NCBI RefSeq assembly: GCF_900101475.1
Contig: NZ_FMZV01000001.1
Location: forward strand, 62,001 to 126,000
Direction: 5' to 3'
DNA from: Ruegeria marina
GTDB lineage: Bacteria; Pseudomonadota; Alphaproteobacteria; Rhodobacterales; Rhodobacteraceae
DNA: 64,000 nucleotides
The position numbers and the translations under genes were made by a program. The notes under the pieces are model-generated. The model was not told where the DNA came from. It saw only the letters and a program-made list of their open reading frames with translations, and ran no database searches. The first letter of the stretch is position 1; each line of letters begins with the position of its first letter. Below are positions 36,128 to 46,272 of this stretch, one piece after another.

Positions 36128-37269
36128 CACGGGCCTTGACCGGTGCGCGCATCCTGACCCCAGGTGGCATGGTGGACGGGCAGGCGCTGGTGATGGAGGC
36201 GGGCAGGATCGCCGCCGTGATCCCCGAGGCCGACATTCCCGCAACGGCGGAGCGCGTCGCTCTGGGCGGCGGTCTGCTGGCGCCGGGATTCGTCGATCTC
36301 CAGGTCAATGGCGGCGGTGGCGTGATGCTGAACAATGCCCCAACATTCGAGACCCTGCGCCGCATGGCGGAGGCGCATGCGCGCATCGGCGCAACGACGA
36401 TCCTGCCCACCCTGATCACCGACACGCCCGAGGTTGTGGCGCACGCCGTAGCCGCGGTGCGCGATGCGGTGGCGCGGGGCGTTCCCGGGATTGCCGGCCT
36501 GCATCTCGAAGGGCCGCACCTGGCGGTGGCCCGAAAGGGCGCGCATAACGCATCCCTGATCCGGGCGATGACCCCGGAGGATCTGGCGATGCTGCTGGAC
36601 GCGGCGCGCAGCCTGCCCTTGCTGAAGGTGACGCTGGCGCCGGAAAGCGCCACATCCGCCCAGATCGAGCGCCTGTCGCAGGCGGGTGTCCTGGTGTCCC
36701 TGGGGCATACGGACGCCAGCTATGAGCAATGCCGGGCGGCAGTCGCGGCGGGCGCGCGCTGTGTCACGCATCTGTTCAATGCGCAAGGCCAATTGGGCAG
36801 CCGTGAACCCGGCACGGTTGGTGCGGCGCTGACCCTCGGCGAGCTGTCGGCGGGGATCATCGCGGACGGGATCCATGTGCATCCGGCCACGCTGGCGGTG
36901 GCGATCCGCGCCAAGACGGGGCCGGGGCGGCTGTTCCTTGTCAGCGATTCCATGGCGACGGCCGGGTCGGATATCGACAGGTTCCGGCTGAACGGCCGCG
37001 AGATCCGCCGCAGCGGGGACCGGCTGACGCTGGCGGATGGCACCCTGGCCGGGGCGCATCTGGAACTGGCGCAGGCGGTGAGAAACGTTGTCAGAATGGC
37101 GGGACTGTCACAGGAGCAGGCGCTGGAAATGGCGAGCCTGCACCCGGCAGGGTTGATCGGCCGGCGCGACCTGGGCCGGCTTGTCCCCGGCGCGCGGGCG
37201 GATGTGCTTCACCTCGATCCCGCGCTGGTGCTGCGCCGGGTCTGGCGAGACGGGGCCGAACTCGGCTGA
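36124..37269 (+). CDS. nagA: N-acetylglucosamine-6-phosphate deacetylase
   Basis: The 381-residue amidohydrolase has the NagA landmarks: FVDLQVNGGGGV where many relatives have H-x-H (Gln replaces the first His, as in the E. coli type), GLHLEGPHLA (metal-binding Glu), SLGHTDASYEQC, THLFNAQGQLG, IADGIHVHP, and the catalytic Asp in LVSDSMATAG. It produces glucosamine-6-phosphate and acetate in the cytosol. It is the last gene of the TRAP operon and is followed at once by a terminator hairpin. Confidence 0.93.
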   Translation: MTRALTGARILTPGGMVDGQALVMEAGRIAAVIPEADIPATAERVALGGGLLAPGFVDLQVNGGGGVMLNNAPTFETLRRMAEAHARIGATTILPTLITDTPEVVAHAVAAVRDAVARGVPGIAGLHLEGPHLAVARKGAHNASLIRAMTPEDLAMLLDAARSLPLLKVTLAPESATSAQIERLSQAGVLVSLGHTDASYEQCRAAVAAGARCVTHLFNAQGQLGSREPGTVGAALTLGELSAGIIADGIHVHPATLAVAIRAKTGPGRLFLVSDSMATAGSDIDRFRLNGREIRRSGDRLTLADGTLAGAHLELAQAVRNVVRMAGLSQEQALEMASLHPAGLIGRRDLGRLVPGARADVLHLDPALVLRRVWRDGAELG

Positions 37270-37274
37270 AGGGG

Positions 37275-37299
37275 GGCTCCCGCCCGCCGGAGCCGTTTT
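37275..37299 (+). terminator. Rho-independent terminator after nagA
   Basis: A 6-bp G+C-rich stem (GGCTCC, 37275-37280, against GGAGCC, 37289-37294) with an 8-base loop is followed by GTTTT. It lies 5 bases past the nagA stop and closes the TRAP/amino-sugar operon. Confidence 0.7.
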
Positions 37300-37329
37300 C
37301 TGGCGAACCGCCGCCGGTGGTTGGGCCGG

Positions 37330-37350
37330 GCGCCGCGCGATGCGCGGCGC
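37330..37350. repeat. GC palindrome and adjoining CCCCCGGAGTATTT intergenic motif
   Basis: A perfect 9-bp inverted repeat with a 3-base loop (GCGCCGCGC / GCGCGGCGC) is followed at about 37384-37420 by CTCCCCCGGAGTATTTCG and an A/G-rich tail. From memory, similar CCGGAGTATTT strings recur between genes in Rhodobacterales genomes; no second copy was found in this window. It separates the convergent nagA and molybdopterin oxidoreductase genes. Confidence 0.35.
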
Positions 37351-37431
37351 GAGGGGGCGCTGCCCACGTCGCCCGTGCCGGGCGACTCCCCCGGAGTATT
37401 TCGAACCAGAAAGAAGCCCCTGTGGGTGGTC

Positions 37432-39522
37432 TCAGGCCGGGTGCAGGGCGACGGGCAGGCCGTTGAAGGCGGCATTGCCGCTGAGCGGGTCAGTGCGGCT
37501 GTCATCGGTCAGGTCGTTGATCGAGACGGTGGCGGTTTGCGTGGCGGCGCCGAGGCGGCCGTTTTTCTGGCCCCAGCCCTGGGGAATGGAGACCACGCCC
37601 GGCGCCATCGCCGCGGTGATCTCGACCGGCAGGGTCACAGAGCCGGCGGTGCTGGTCACCACCGCATCCGCCCCGTCGCGCAGGCCGAGGCGGGCGGCAT
37701 CCTCGGGATTGACTTCGACCGTGCAACGGTTGCGGCCCTTGACCAGGCGGGGGCTGTTCTGGGTCCAGCTGTTGTGGCTGCGCGCCTGCCTGCGGCCGAT
37801 CAGGGCAAAGGGGCGTTGCACAGTGCGGGCATCGGTCTGTGTCAGAAGGCGGGGCAGGTCGTCGAGAAACATCTGCGGCGCGAGGTGCAGCCGTCCGTCC
37901 GGGGTTTCCAGCCTTGTGCCGAGGTTGGGCACCAGCGGGCCAAGGTCGACAGGGCGCCCCCCGGACCGCAGCTTATCGAGCGTGATCCGGTCGCCGTGAA
38001 AGCCCTGCGGCAGCAACATCGCAAGCACCTGTTCCGGGGTCGGGCCGATGCTGTTGGCGCCGGTCAGGCGGGCGGCGAGCCGGGCGATCACCTCCCATTC
38101 GGGCGGGTTGCCGTGGGGCGGGGCAAACAGCGCGGGCGCATATCCCACCGTGTTGCGCACCGCGAAGCTGTGGAACACCATGTCATACATGGGTTCCTCC
38201 AGCGCCACGGTGCCGGGCAGGATCAGTTCTGCGTGGCGGGTGGTGTCGTTTACATGAATGTCGAGCGACAGCATGAAATCGAGCCCTTCGAGCGCCCGTT
38301 CGATCCGCCGCCCGTTGGGCGCGGTCAGCACCGGGTTGCCGGCCACTGTCACAAGCGCGCGGATCTGGCCCGCACCGGGTGTCTCGATCTCCTCGGCCAG
38401 TGTCGAGACCGGAAATTCGCCGTTATAGAGCGGTTGCCCCGACACCCGCGAGCGGCGCTCGGGATAGCTCCGCTGCTTGCCCTTGCGCGAGGTGAGCCCG
38501 ACATAGTCGAGCGCCGGCGTGGTGAACATGGCGCCGCCCTCGGCATCGAAATTGCCGGTCACAATGTTGAGCGCATTGGCCGCCCATTGGCAAAGCGTGC
38601 CAAAGCTTTGTGTCGAGGCGCCCATTCGTGCGTAGCAGACGGCGCGCGGCGCGGCGGCGAAATCGCGGGCCAGCGCGCGGATGGTGCCAGCGTCAATACC
38701 GGTTGCCTCTGCGGCGGCCTCGGGCGTGAACGGGCGCACCGCCTGCGCCAGCGCGTCGAGCCCGTCGACCAGCGGCGCCAGGTGGCCGAGGCGGGCAGGG
38801 CCGTCCGACAGGATCACATGGATCATCGACAGGATCAGCCAGGCGTCGCTTTCGGGGCGGATGAAATGATGCTCGCCGGCGCGCTCGGCGGTTTCGGTCC
38901 GGCGCGGGTCGATCACCACCACCCGCCCGCCGCGCGCCTTGATCGCGTCCATGCGGCGGCCATAACCCGGCGCGGTCATCATCGACCCGTTCGAGATCAC
39001 CGGATTGCCGCCGATGATCAGCAGGAAATCGGTCCGGTCTATATCGGGGATCGGCATCAGCATCGGATGGCCCAGCATGTGGATCGCTGCCACGTGATGC
39101 GGGATCTGGTCGGCGGTCGATGAACTATAACGGTTGCGGGTGCCGATCGCCTTGATCAGGCCGGGCAGGTTCAGCATGTTGCCGAACTTGTGCGCGTTGG
39201 GATTGCCCAGGTAGACGGCGACCGAGTCCGGACCATGCGCGGCCTGTACCGCGCGGATGCGTTCGGCGGCATGGTCGAAGGCCGCGTCCCAGGTGATTTC
39301 CTCGAAATCGCCGCCGCGTTTCAGCAAGGGTTTCGTCACCCGGTCGGGATCGGTGCGGAAATCCTGCAGGGCGACCGCCTTGGGGCAGATATGGCCGCGC
39401 GACAGCGGATCTTCGGGATCGGGCCGGATCGACAACACGTCCTGGCCGTCATGGGCCACGATCAGGCCGCACATCGCTTCGCATATGTTGCAACTGCGGT
39501 ACTGGACCATCGACTCAGTCAT
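37432..39522 (-). CDS. Molybdopterin-dependent oxidoreductase, single-subunit 4Fe-4S (DMSO reductase family)
   Basis: The start is ATG 39522 (697 residues), preceded by GAGAGGAG; the upstream extension of the frame crosses the intergenic terminator and is not coding. The Fe-S site appears at once: CNICEAMC and, later, GHICPKA (C-x2-C-x3-C ... C). Molybdopterin-dinucleotide binding regions include FLLIIGGNPVISNG, VVVIDPRRTET and a C-terminal domain with ARSHNSWTQNSPRLVKGRNRC. No Tat signal is present, so it is cytosolic. No electron-transfer subunits or cofactor genes adjoin it. It resembles formate-dehydrogenase/thiosulfate-reductase-like proteins, and the substrate cannot be assigned. It follows the ABC/acyl-CoA ligase operon but is separated from it by a strong terminator. 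Confidence 0.88.
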   Translation of the reverse strand: MTESMVQYRSCNICEAMCGLIVAHDGQDVLSIRPDPEDPLSRGHICPKAVALQDFRTDPDRVTKPLLKRGGDFEEITWDAAFDHAAERIRAVQAAHGPDSVAVYLGNPNAHKFGNMLNLPGLIKAIGTRNRYSSSTADQIPHHVAAIHMLGHPMLMPIPDIDRTDFLLIIGGNPVISNGSMMTAPGYGRRMDAIKARGGRVVVIDPRRTETAERAGEHHFIRPESDAWLILSMIHVILSDGPARLGHLAPLVDGLDALAQAVRPFTPEAAAEATGIDAGTIRALARDFAAAPRAVCYARMGASTQSFGTLCQWAANALNIVTGNFDAEGGAMFTTPALDYVGLTSRKGKQRSYPERRSRVSGQPLYNGEFPVSTLAEEIETPGAGQIRALVTVAGNPVLTAPNGRRIERALEGLDFMLSLDIHVNDTTRHAELILPGTVALEEPMYDMVFHSFAVRNTVGYAPALFAPPHGNPPEWEVIARLAARLTGANSIGPTPEQVLAMLLPQGFHGDRITLDKLRSGGRPVDLGPLVPNLGTRLETPDGRLHLAPQMFLDDLPRLLTQTDARTVQRPFALIGRRQARSHNSWTQNSPRLVKGRNRCTVEVNPEDAARLGLRDGADAVVTSTAGSVTLPVEITAAMAPGVVSIPQGWGQKNGRLGAATQTATVSINDLTDDSRTDPLSGNAAFNGLPVALHPA

Positions 39523-39552
39523 CGGGCATCTCCTCTCGGGCGCGGCAGACAC

Positions 39553-39582
39553 AAAAAGGGCGCCCGTTTCGCACGGGCGCCC
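39553..39582 (-). terminator. Rho-independent terminator of the ABC transporter / acyl-CoA ligase operon
   Basis: A perfect 10-bp stem (39558-39567 against 39573-39582, GGGCGCCCGT) with a 5-base loop is followed, on the minus strand, by TTTTTGTG. It starts 10 bases after the stop of the substrate-binding protein gene and separates that operon from the molybdopterin enzyme. Confidence 0.88.
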
Positions 39583-39592
39583 CTGTCGCGGA

Positions 39593-40753
39593 TTACTCCT
39601 CGTGGATATTCTTCCAGCCGCCGTTCTCGACAACGAAGACATAGACCGAGTTCGCGCCCTGGTGGTCATCCGGGCCATAGTCGATGTGGTTGCCGACCAG
39701 GTCGTCCTGATAATCGAGCGTTTCCATCGCGGCGATGAAGCTTTCCTGCGTCAGGTCGGGGCCGGCGGCCTCGAGCGCCATCACCATCTGCTTGGCGGCG
39801 GCATAGCCCAGCATCGCAAAGCCCTGCGGGTCTTCGCCGGTTGCGGCCTTGTATTCCTCGATGAACGCCTTGACGACGGGCTCCTCTGCCCGCGCCCACA
39901 GGTCCTGCCAGCTGGCCGCGGCATAGAAGCCCTCGGTCACGCCGCCCGGAACCTGCGCCACCACGGTCAGGAAACTGGCCGAGGTGCCCATGAATTTCAT
40001 GTCGGTCAGGCCCATCTTCTTGGCGGTGCCGACGATGGTGATCGCCTGGCGCACGCCCAGCGCGATGGTCACGATCTCGCAGCCGGCATCCTTGAGCTTG
40101 CTGAGCGAGCCCACGAAATCGGTCTCGTCAGGCTTGTGCGTGGTTTCGGCGGCAAATGTCAGACCCGCTTCCTCGACACCGGCCTTGGTCCCCTCAAGGA
40201 TCTCCTCGCCAAAGTCGGTGGGCAGGTACATGGTGCAGACGTTCTTGGCGCCAAACGCGCCGGCCAGATATTTCACGCCCACCCGGCTCTGGTCGAAGTA
40301 GCTCGAGAACGAGGTGAACTTGTTGTGCATCGGATCCTGGATCATCTGGCGCGCGGCCGACAGCGGCGCGATGTTCGGGATGCCCATCGGATCGATCAGC
40401 TTGAACCCGGCCAGGTTCATCGGGGTGCCGAGGTTCTGCATCATCGCAAACACCTTGTCGCGGTTCAGCAGCTTGTTGAAGCCCTGCATCGCGCGCGGCA
40501 TCTGATAGCCGTGGTCCTCGACCACGTAGCGGATCTTGCGACCGTGGACGCCGCCTGCCGCGTTGACCTTGTCGAAATAGACGTTGGCGCCCTTGGTGGC
40601 GGGCACGCCGACCGCAGCGAAAATGCCGCTCAGGTCGTTGACCGCGCCGATGACGATCTCGTCGTCGGTCACGCCCTGTGCCTGGGCGTTGGCCAAAGTG
40701 GCCGCGGCCGTCAGCGCCGATGCGGCGACCAGACGTTTGATGAGTGTTTTCAT
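39593..40753 (-). CDS. ABC transporter substrate-binding protein, branched-chain-type (LivJ/K family)
   Basis: The start is ATG 40753 (386 residues) with GGAGGAAAAC directly upstream; the larger frame running to 41596 is a read-through into the ligase gene in another phase. A signal peptide (MKTLIKRLVAASALTAAATLANAQA) leads to a type I periplasmic binding fold: VIGAVNDLSGIFAAVGVPATKGANVYFDKVNAAGG, then a central YLPTDFGEEILEGTK. Relatives bind branched-chain amino acids but also aromatic and other acids. It supplies the LivHMGF-like permease encoded upstream in the same operon. The adjoining acyl-CoA ligase suggests a carboxylic acid ligand rather than an amino acid (inference). Confidence 0.92.
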   Translation of the reverse strand: MKTLIKRLVAASALTAAATLANAQAQGVTDDEIVIGAVNDLSGIFAAVGVPATKGANVYFDKVNAAGGVHGRKIRYVVEDHGYQMPRAMQGFNKLLNRDKVFAMMQNLGTPMNLAGFKLIDPMGIPNIAPLSAARQMIQDPMHNKFTSFSSYFDQSRVGVKYLAGAFGAKNVCTMYLPTDFGEEILEGTKAGVEEAGLTFAAETTHKPDETDFVGSLSKLKDAGCEIVTIALGVRQAITIVGTAKKMGLTDMKFMGTSASFLTVVAQVPGGVTEGFYAAASWQDLWARAEEPVVKAFIEEYKAATGEDPQGFAMLGYAAAKQMVMALEAAGPDLTQESFIAAMETLDYQDDLVGNHIDYGPDDHQGANSVYVFVVENGGWKNIHEE

Positions 40754-40785
40754 AGTTTTCCTCCCTATGGATAACCCATTTGATA

Positions 40786-42669
<1,884 letters not shown>

Positions 42670-42686
42670 CTTGCTCACCTCTCCGG

Positions 42687-43460
42687 TTATCGCCATGTCT
42701 TCTTGCGTTTCCAGCGGCGGTTCTCCCGCGCGCCTTCCTCCTGAACCCCCAGATAGAAGTTCTGGATGTCCTCGGATGCCATCAGCGCCTGCGCCGAGCC
42801 GTCCATCACGATCCGCCCGACCTCCATCACATAGCCATGATGGGCCAGGTTCAGCGCGGCGCTGGCGTTCTGTTCCACCAGCATCATGGTCATGTTCTGC
42901 TCTTCGTTCAACCGTTTGAGAATGGCAAAGATTTCCTGAACCAGAATGGGCGATAGGCCGAGGCTCGGTTCGTCCAGCAGCATGATCCTGGGGTTCGCCA
43001 TCAGCCCCCGGCCGATCGCCAGCATCTGCTGCTGCCCGCCCGAGAGCGTGCCCGCCTCCTGATTGCGGCGCTCCTTCAGGATCGGGAAATAATTGAACAC
43101 CAGTTCCCGGTCGCGCTCGACCTGCGCCTTGTCGGTGGCGGTATAGGCGCCCAGCGTCAGGTTTTCGTCCACGGTCAGCAGCGGGAATACCTCGCGCCCC
43201 TCGGGCACATGCACGATGCCCTTCTGCACCACCTTGTGCGGCTCCCAGCCCTGGATGTCCTCGCCGTCAAACGTGATGGTGCCCTTTTCCGGGTCCATCA
43301 CGCCCGAGATCGTCTTCATCAGCGTGGTCTTGCCCGCGCCATTGGCCCCCAGGATCGACACGATCTGGCCCGGCCGCACCTCCAGCGAGACGCCCCGGAT
43401 CGCCATGATCGGCCCATAAAAGCTTTCGATGTTGCGGACCTTGAGTATTGCTTCGCTCAT
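42687..43460 (-). CDS. livF: Branched-chain-type ABC transporter ATP-binding protein (LivF)
   Basis: The 257-residue ATPase has Walker A LGANGAGKTT, signature LSGGQQQM and Walker B IMLLDEPSLGLSP; VPEGREVFPLLTVDENL is the LivF-type segment after the Q-loop. The last ~20 residues are an unusually basic tail (ENRRWKRKKTWR). It overlaps LivG by 4 bases. It powers import together with LivG. Confidence 0.94.
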   Translation of the reverse strand: MSEAILKVRNIESFYGPIMAIRGVSLEVRPGQIVSILGANGAGKTTLMKTISGVMDPEKGTITFDGEDIQGWEPHKVVQKGIVHVPEGREVFPLLTVDENLTLGAYTATDKAQVERDRELVFNYFPILKERRNQEAGTLSGGQQQMLAIGRGLMANPRIMLLDEPSLGLSPILVQEIFAILKRLNEEQNMTMMLVEQNASAALNLAHHGYVMEVGRIVMDGSAQALMASEDIQNFYLGVQEEGARENRRWKRKKTWR

Positions 43461-44221
43461 GACGCCTTCCCCAGATAGGCTTCGATCACCGCCGGGTGCG
43501 ACTGCACCTCCGAGGGCGTTCCCAGCGCCAGCTTGGCGCCGTCCGCCATCGCCAGCACCCGGTCGCTCACGCCCGAGACCAGCCCCATGTCATGTTCCAC
43601 CATCAGCACGGTGATGCCCATCTGGCGGCGGATGTCGTCGATCCACCAGCGCATGTCGTTGGTTTCCTCGACCGACAGACCCGAGGCGGGCTCATCCAGC
43701 AAGAGCAGCTTTGGGTCGGTGGCCAGCGCGCGCGCCACCTCGACCACCTTGCGTACGCCATAGGGCAGGCCGGCGATCATCTTGTCGCGATAGGCCTGCA
43801 GGTCGAGAAAGTCGATCACCTGTTCGACCTTTTCGCGGTTCTCCAGCTCCTGCCGGCGTACCGACGGGGTAAAGAACAGTTCGGACACCACGTTGCTCCT
43901 GCGGTGGCGGTGCCGGCCGACCAGCAGGTTCTGCAACACCGTCGCATGTTCGAACAGTTCGATGTTCTGGAACGTGCGCGCGACGCCATAGGCCGCCACG
44001 CCCGAGGGCTTGACCGCCAGCAGATCGTGCCCGTCGAACCGGATGCTGCCTGCATAGGGGTCGTAGAACCGTGAAATCAGGTTGAACACCGTCGATTTCC
44101 CGGCCCCGTTCGGCCCCACGATGGCAAAGACCTCGCCCTTTTCGACCGAGAAGGACAGGTTGTCGACCGCAGTCAGCCCGCCGAACTTCAGGGTGACGTT
44201 CTCAATCTCCAGCAGGCTCAT
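43457..44221 (-). CDS. livG: Branched-chain-type ABC transporter ATP-binding protein (LivG)
   Basis: The start is ATG 44221, giving 254 residues and an ATGA overlap with LivM. Walker A is GPNGAGKST, the signature region is the LivG-typical degenerate LPYGVRKVVEVARAL, and Walker B is LLLLDEPASGL. GVARTFQNIELFEHATVLQNLLVGRH is the expected helical-domain stretch. It pairs with LivF as the ATPase heterodimer. Confidence 0.94.
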   Translation of the reverse strand: MSLLEIENVTLKFGGLTAVDNLSFSVEKGEVFAIVGPNGAGKSTVFNLISRFYDPYAGSIRFDGHDLLAVKPSGVAAYGVARTFQNIELFEHATVLQNLLVGRHRHRRSNVVSELFFTPSVRRQELENREKVEQVIDFLDLQAYRDKMIAGLPYGVRKVVEVARALATDPKLLLLDEPASGLSVEETNDMRWWIDDIRRQMGITVLMVEHDMGLVSGVSDRVLAMADGAKLALGTPSEVQSHPAVIEAYLGKAS

Positions 44222-45315
44222 CTCAGGCGCTCCGTCTTCAGATAGGACTTCTGCCGCTTGAACATGTCCTTGCGGTAGAAGGGGAACAGCTCGAAGAAGG
44301 TCCGGATCTTGAGCCATCGCCCATAGATGCCCATCGGTTCGAGCAGGATGAAGGCGATCAGGATCATGCCGAAGATGCCGAATTCAAGGCCCGGAATGGC
44401 GACCGTGCTGCCGCCAAAGACCGCGCCCACATATTCCTTGGAGATCGACAGGAACTGCGGCAGAAAGCCGATCACGATGGCGCCGAAAAACGCCCCGTGG
44501 ATCGAACCCAGGCCGCCGATCACGATCATCATCAACAGTTCGATCGAGATCACCACGCTGAAGGTCTCATTGTTGAAGGCGCCCGCGAACATGCCCATGA
44601 ACGCACCGGCCCAGCCGGTGACCATGCACGACAGGCCGAACGAGATCGTCTTGGTCCGGGCGATATCGACCCCCATCGCCTGCGCCGAAACCTGGCTGTC
44701 GCGCACCGCGATGAAACTGCGCCCCAGCGGCGACCGCAGCAGGTTGATGTACCCCAGCGCCACGATCACCGTAACCGTCAGCACCATCCAGTAGAACAGC
44801 GTCGGCGTGCCCCAGCGGTCGATGGTCAGGCCAAAGATATCCACCCCGGCAATATACTTGCCCGAGACGCCGCCGCTCCAGGGTTCGGTCAGCACGATGA
44901 TGTCATCGACCAGGATCGACATCGCTAGCGTGAAGATCGCCAGGTAGATGCCATGCAGCCTGAGCGCGGGGATCGCCACCAATGCCCCGATCGCACCGGT
45001 GATGAGCCCCGCCAGCGGAAAGGCCAGGATGAAAGGCACTCCGGCCTCCAGCAGGATCACGTTGGAGTAACAGCCAAAGGCGAGGAAGGCCGCATGCCCC
45101 AGGCTCGCCTGACCGGTGTGCCCCGTCAGCACCATCAGCCCCATGCCGGCGATGGCCCAGATCAGCACGTTGGTCAGTTCGCCCAGGTAGAAGACGTCCA
45201 GCACCCACGGCGCGGCGGCCACGATGGCCAGCAGGATCAGGTAGAGGCTCAGCTGATACCCGTCCTTCCAGGGGCGGATATCCTGCATGTAATCGGTCTT
45301 GAATACGATGCGCAT
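44218..45315 (-). CDS. livM: Branched-chain-type ABC transporter permease (LivM)
   Basis: The start is ATG 45315 (365 residues), 4 bases after the LivH stop. About ten helices are seen, with the family motifs LTGHTGQASLGHAAFLAFG and, late in the protein, IVIGGLGSIHGAFFGAIVIGFLPQFL. It forms the membrane channel with LivH. A basic C-terminal extension (YRKDMFKRQKSYLKTERLR) reaches into the cytosol. Confidence 0.93.
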   Translation of the reverse strand: MRIVFKTDYMQDIRPWKDGYQLSLYLILLAIVAAAPWVLDVFYLGELTNVLIWAIAGMGLMVLTGHTGQASLGHAAFLAFGCYSNVILLEAGVPFILAFPLAGLITGAIGALVAIPALRLHGIYLAIFTLAMSILVDDIIVLTEPWSGGVSGKYIAGVDIFGLTIDRWGTPTLFYWMVLTVTVIVALGYINLLRSPLGRSFIAVRDSQVSAQAMGVDIARTKTISFGLSCMVTGWAGAFMGMFAGAFNNETFSVVISIELLMMIVIGGLGSIHGAFFGAIVIGFLPQFLSISKEYVGAVFGGSTVAIPGLEFGIFGMILIAFILLEPMGIYGRWLKIRTFFELFPFYRKDMFKRQKSYLKTERLR

Positions 45316-45319
45316 GGGC

Positions 45320-46195
45320 TCAGACCTTCTTGACGCGGACCTGACTGAACAGGCCGTGGGGACGGAAGACCAGCACCGCCAGCAGCAGCGCATAGGGTGC
45401 GATCTGGCTGTAACCGGCGGCGATGTAGCGGCTGGCAAAGGGTTCGATGACGCCCACGATCAGCCCGCCGGCCAATGCGCCGGGCAAGCTGCCGAAACCG
45501 CCGATCACCGCCGCGGCAAAGGCCTTGATCCCCAGAAGCCCGGTAGCGGGATCGACCGAGCCCTTGGCCGCGAACAGGATGCCGGCGATGGCCGCGACAG
45601 CGCCCGCCAATGCCCAGATGAACCCCTGCACCCGCTTGACCGGGATGCCCATGTAATAGGCCGCCAGCTGGTTCTGCGATGCGCCCTGCATGGCCAGACC
45701 CAGCTTTGTGCGGCTGAAGAACACGAACAGGCCGCCGGTCAGCAGCAGGGTCACGACGATGACCGCGACGTCCTCCATGCCCAGCACCAGCCCGCCGAAC
45801 GAGATCTCGCGCCCCGCCAGCGGGTTTTGCAGTGTTTGCGGTTCGTGCCCCCAGATCAGCCCGGCGACAAAGCGGATGACGAAGCCCAGCGCGATGGTCA
45901 GGATCACCACTGCCGTCTGGCTTTGGCCGAACATGCGCCGGATCAGCAACCGGTCGAGCAGATAGCCAAGAATGGCCATGATCCCCACCGAGATCGGCAG
46001 CGCCATCCAGAACGGCAGTCCCATGTATTCGGTATTGGTCAATCCGATGGTGACAAAGGCGCCCAGCATCATGAAATCGCCCTGCGCGAAGTTCACTGCC
46101 TCGGTCGCCTTGTAGATCAGAACAAAGCCGAGCGCGATCAGGCCGTAGACACAGCCATTCGCCAGCCCGCTGATCAGCAGCTGTACGTTGTCCAA
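45320..46195 (-). CDS. livH: Branched-chain-type ABC transporter permease (LivH)
   Basis: The start is assigned to TTG 46195 (291 residues) because AGGGAGGAAAAC directly precedes it; upstream in-frame codons give a polar non-homologous stretch. Motifs are LANGCVYGLIALGFVLIYKATEAVNFAQGDF at the N-terminus and VIGGFGSLPGALAGGLIVGVIE near the end. It is the first transporter gene after the MDR oxidoreductase, across a 77-bp gap. Confidence 0.93.
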   Translation of the reverse strand: MDNVQLLISGLANGCVYGLIALGFVLIYKATEAVNFAQGDFMMLGAFVTIGLTNTEYMGLPFWMALPISVGIMAILGYLLDRLLIRRMFGQSQTAVVILTIALGFVIRFVAGLIWGHEPQTLQNPLAGREISFGGLVLGMEDVAVIVVTLLLTGGLFVFFSRTKLGLAMQGASQNQLAAYYMGIPVKRVQGFIWALAGAVAAIAGILFAAKGSVDPATGLLGIKAFAAAVIGGFGSLPGALAGGLIVGVIEPFASRYIAAGYSQIAPYALLLAVLVFRPHGLFSQVRVKKV

Positions 46196-46272
46196 GTTTT
46201 CCTCCCTGCACCGGTATCCCGGCGTCCCGTTCTTTTGGCCCGGCAGCGTGTCGGCTGCCGGGCCTCGCCTCA

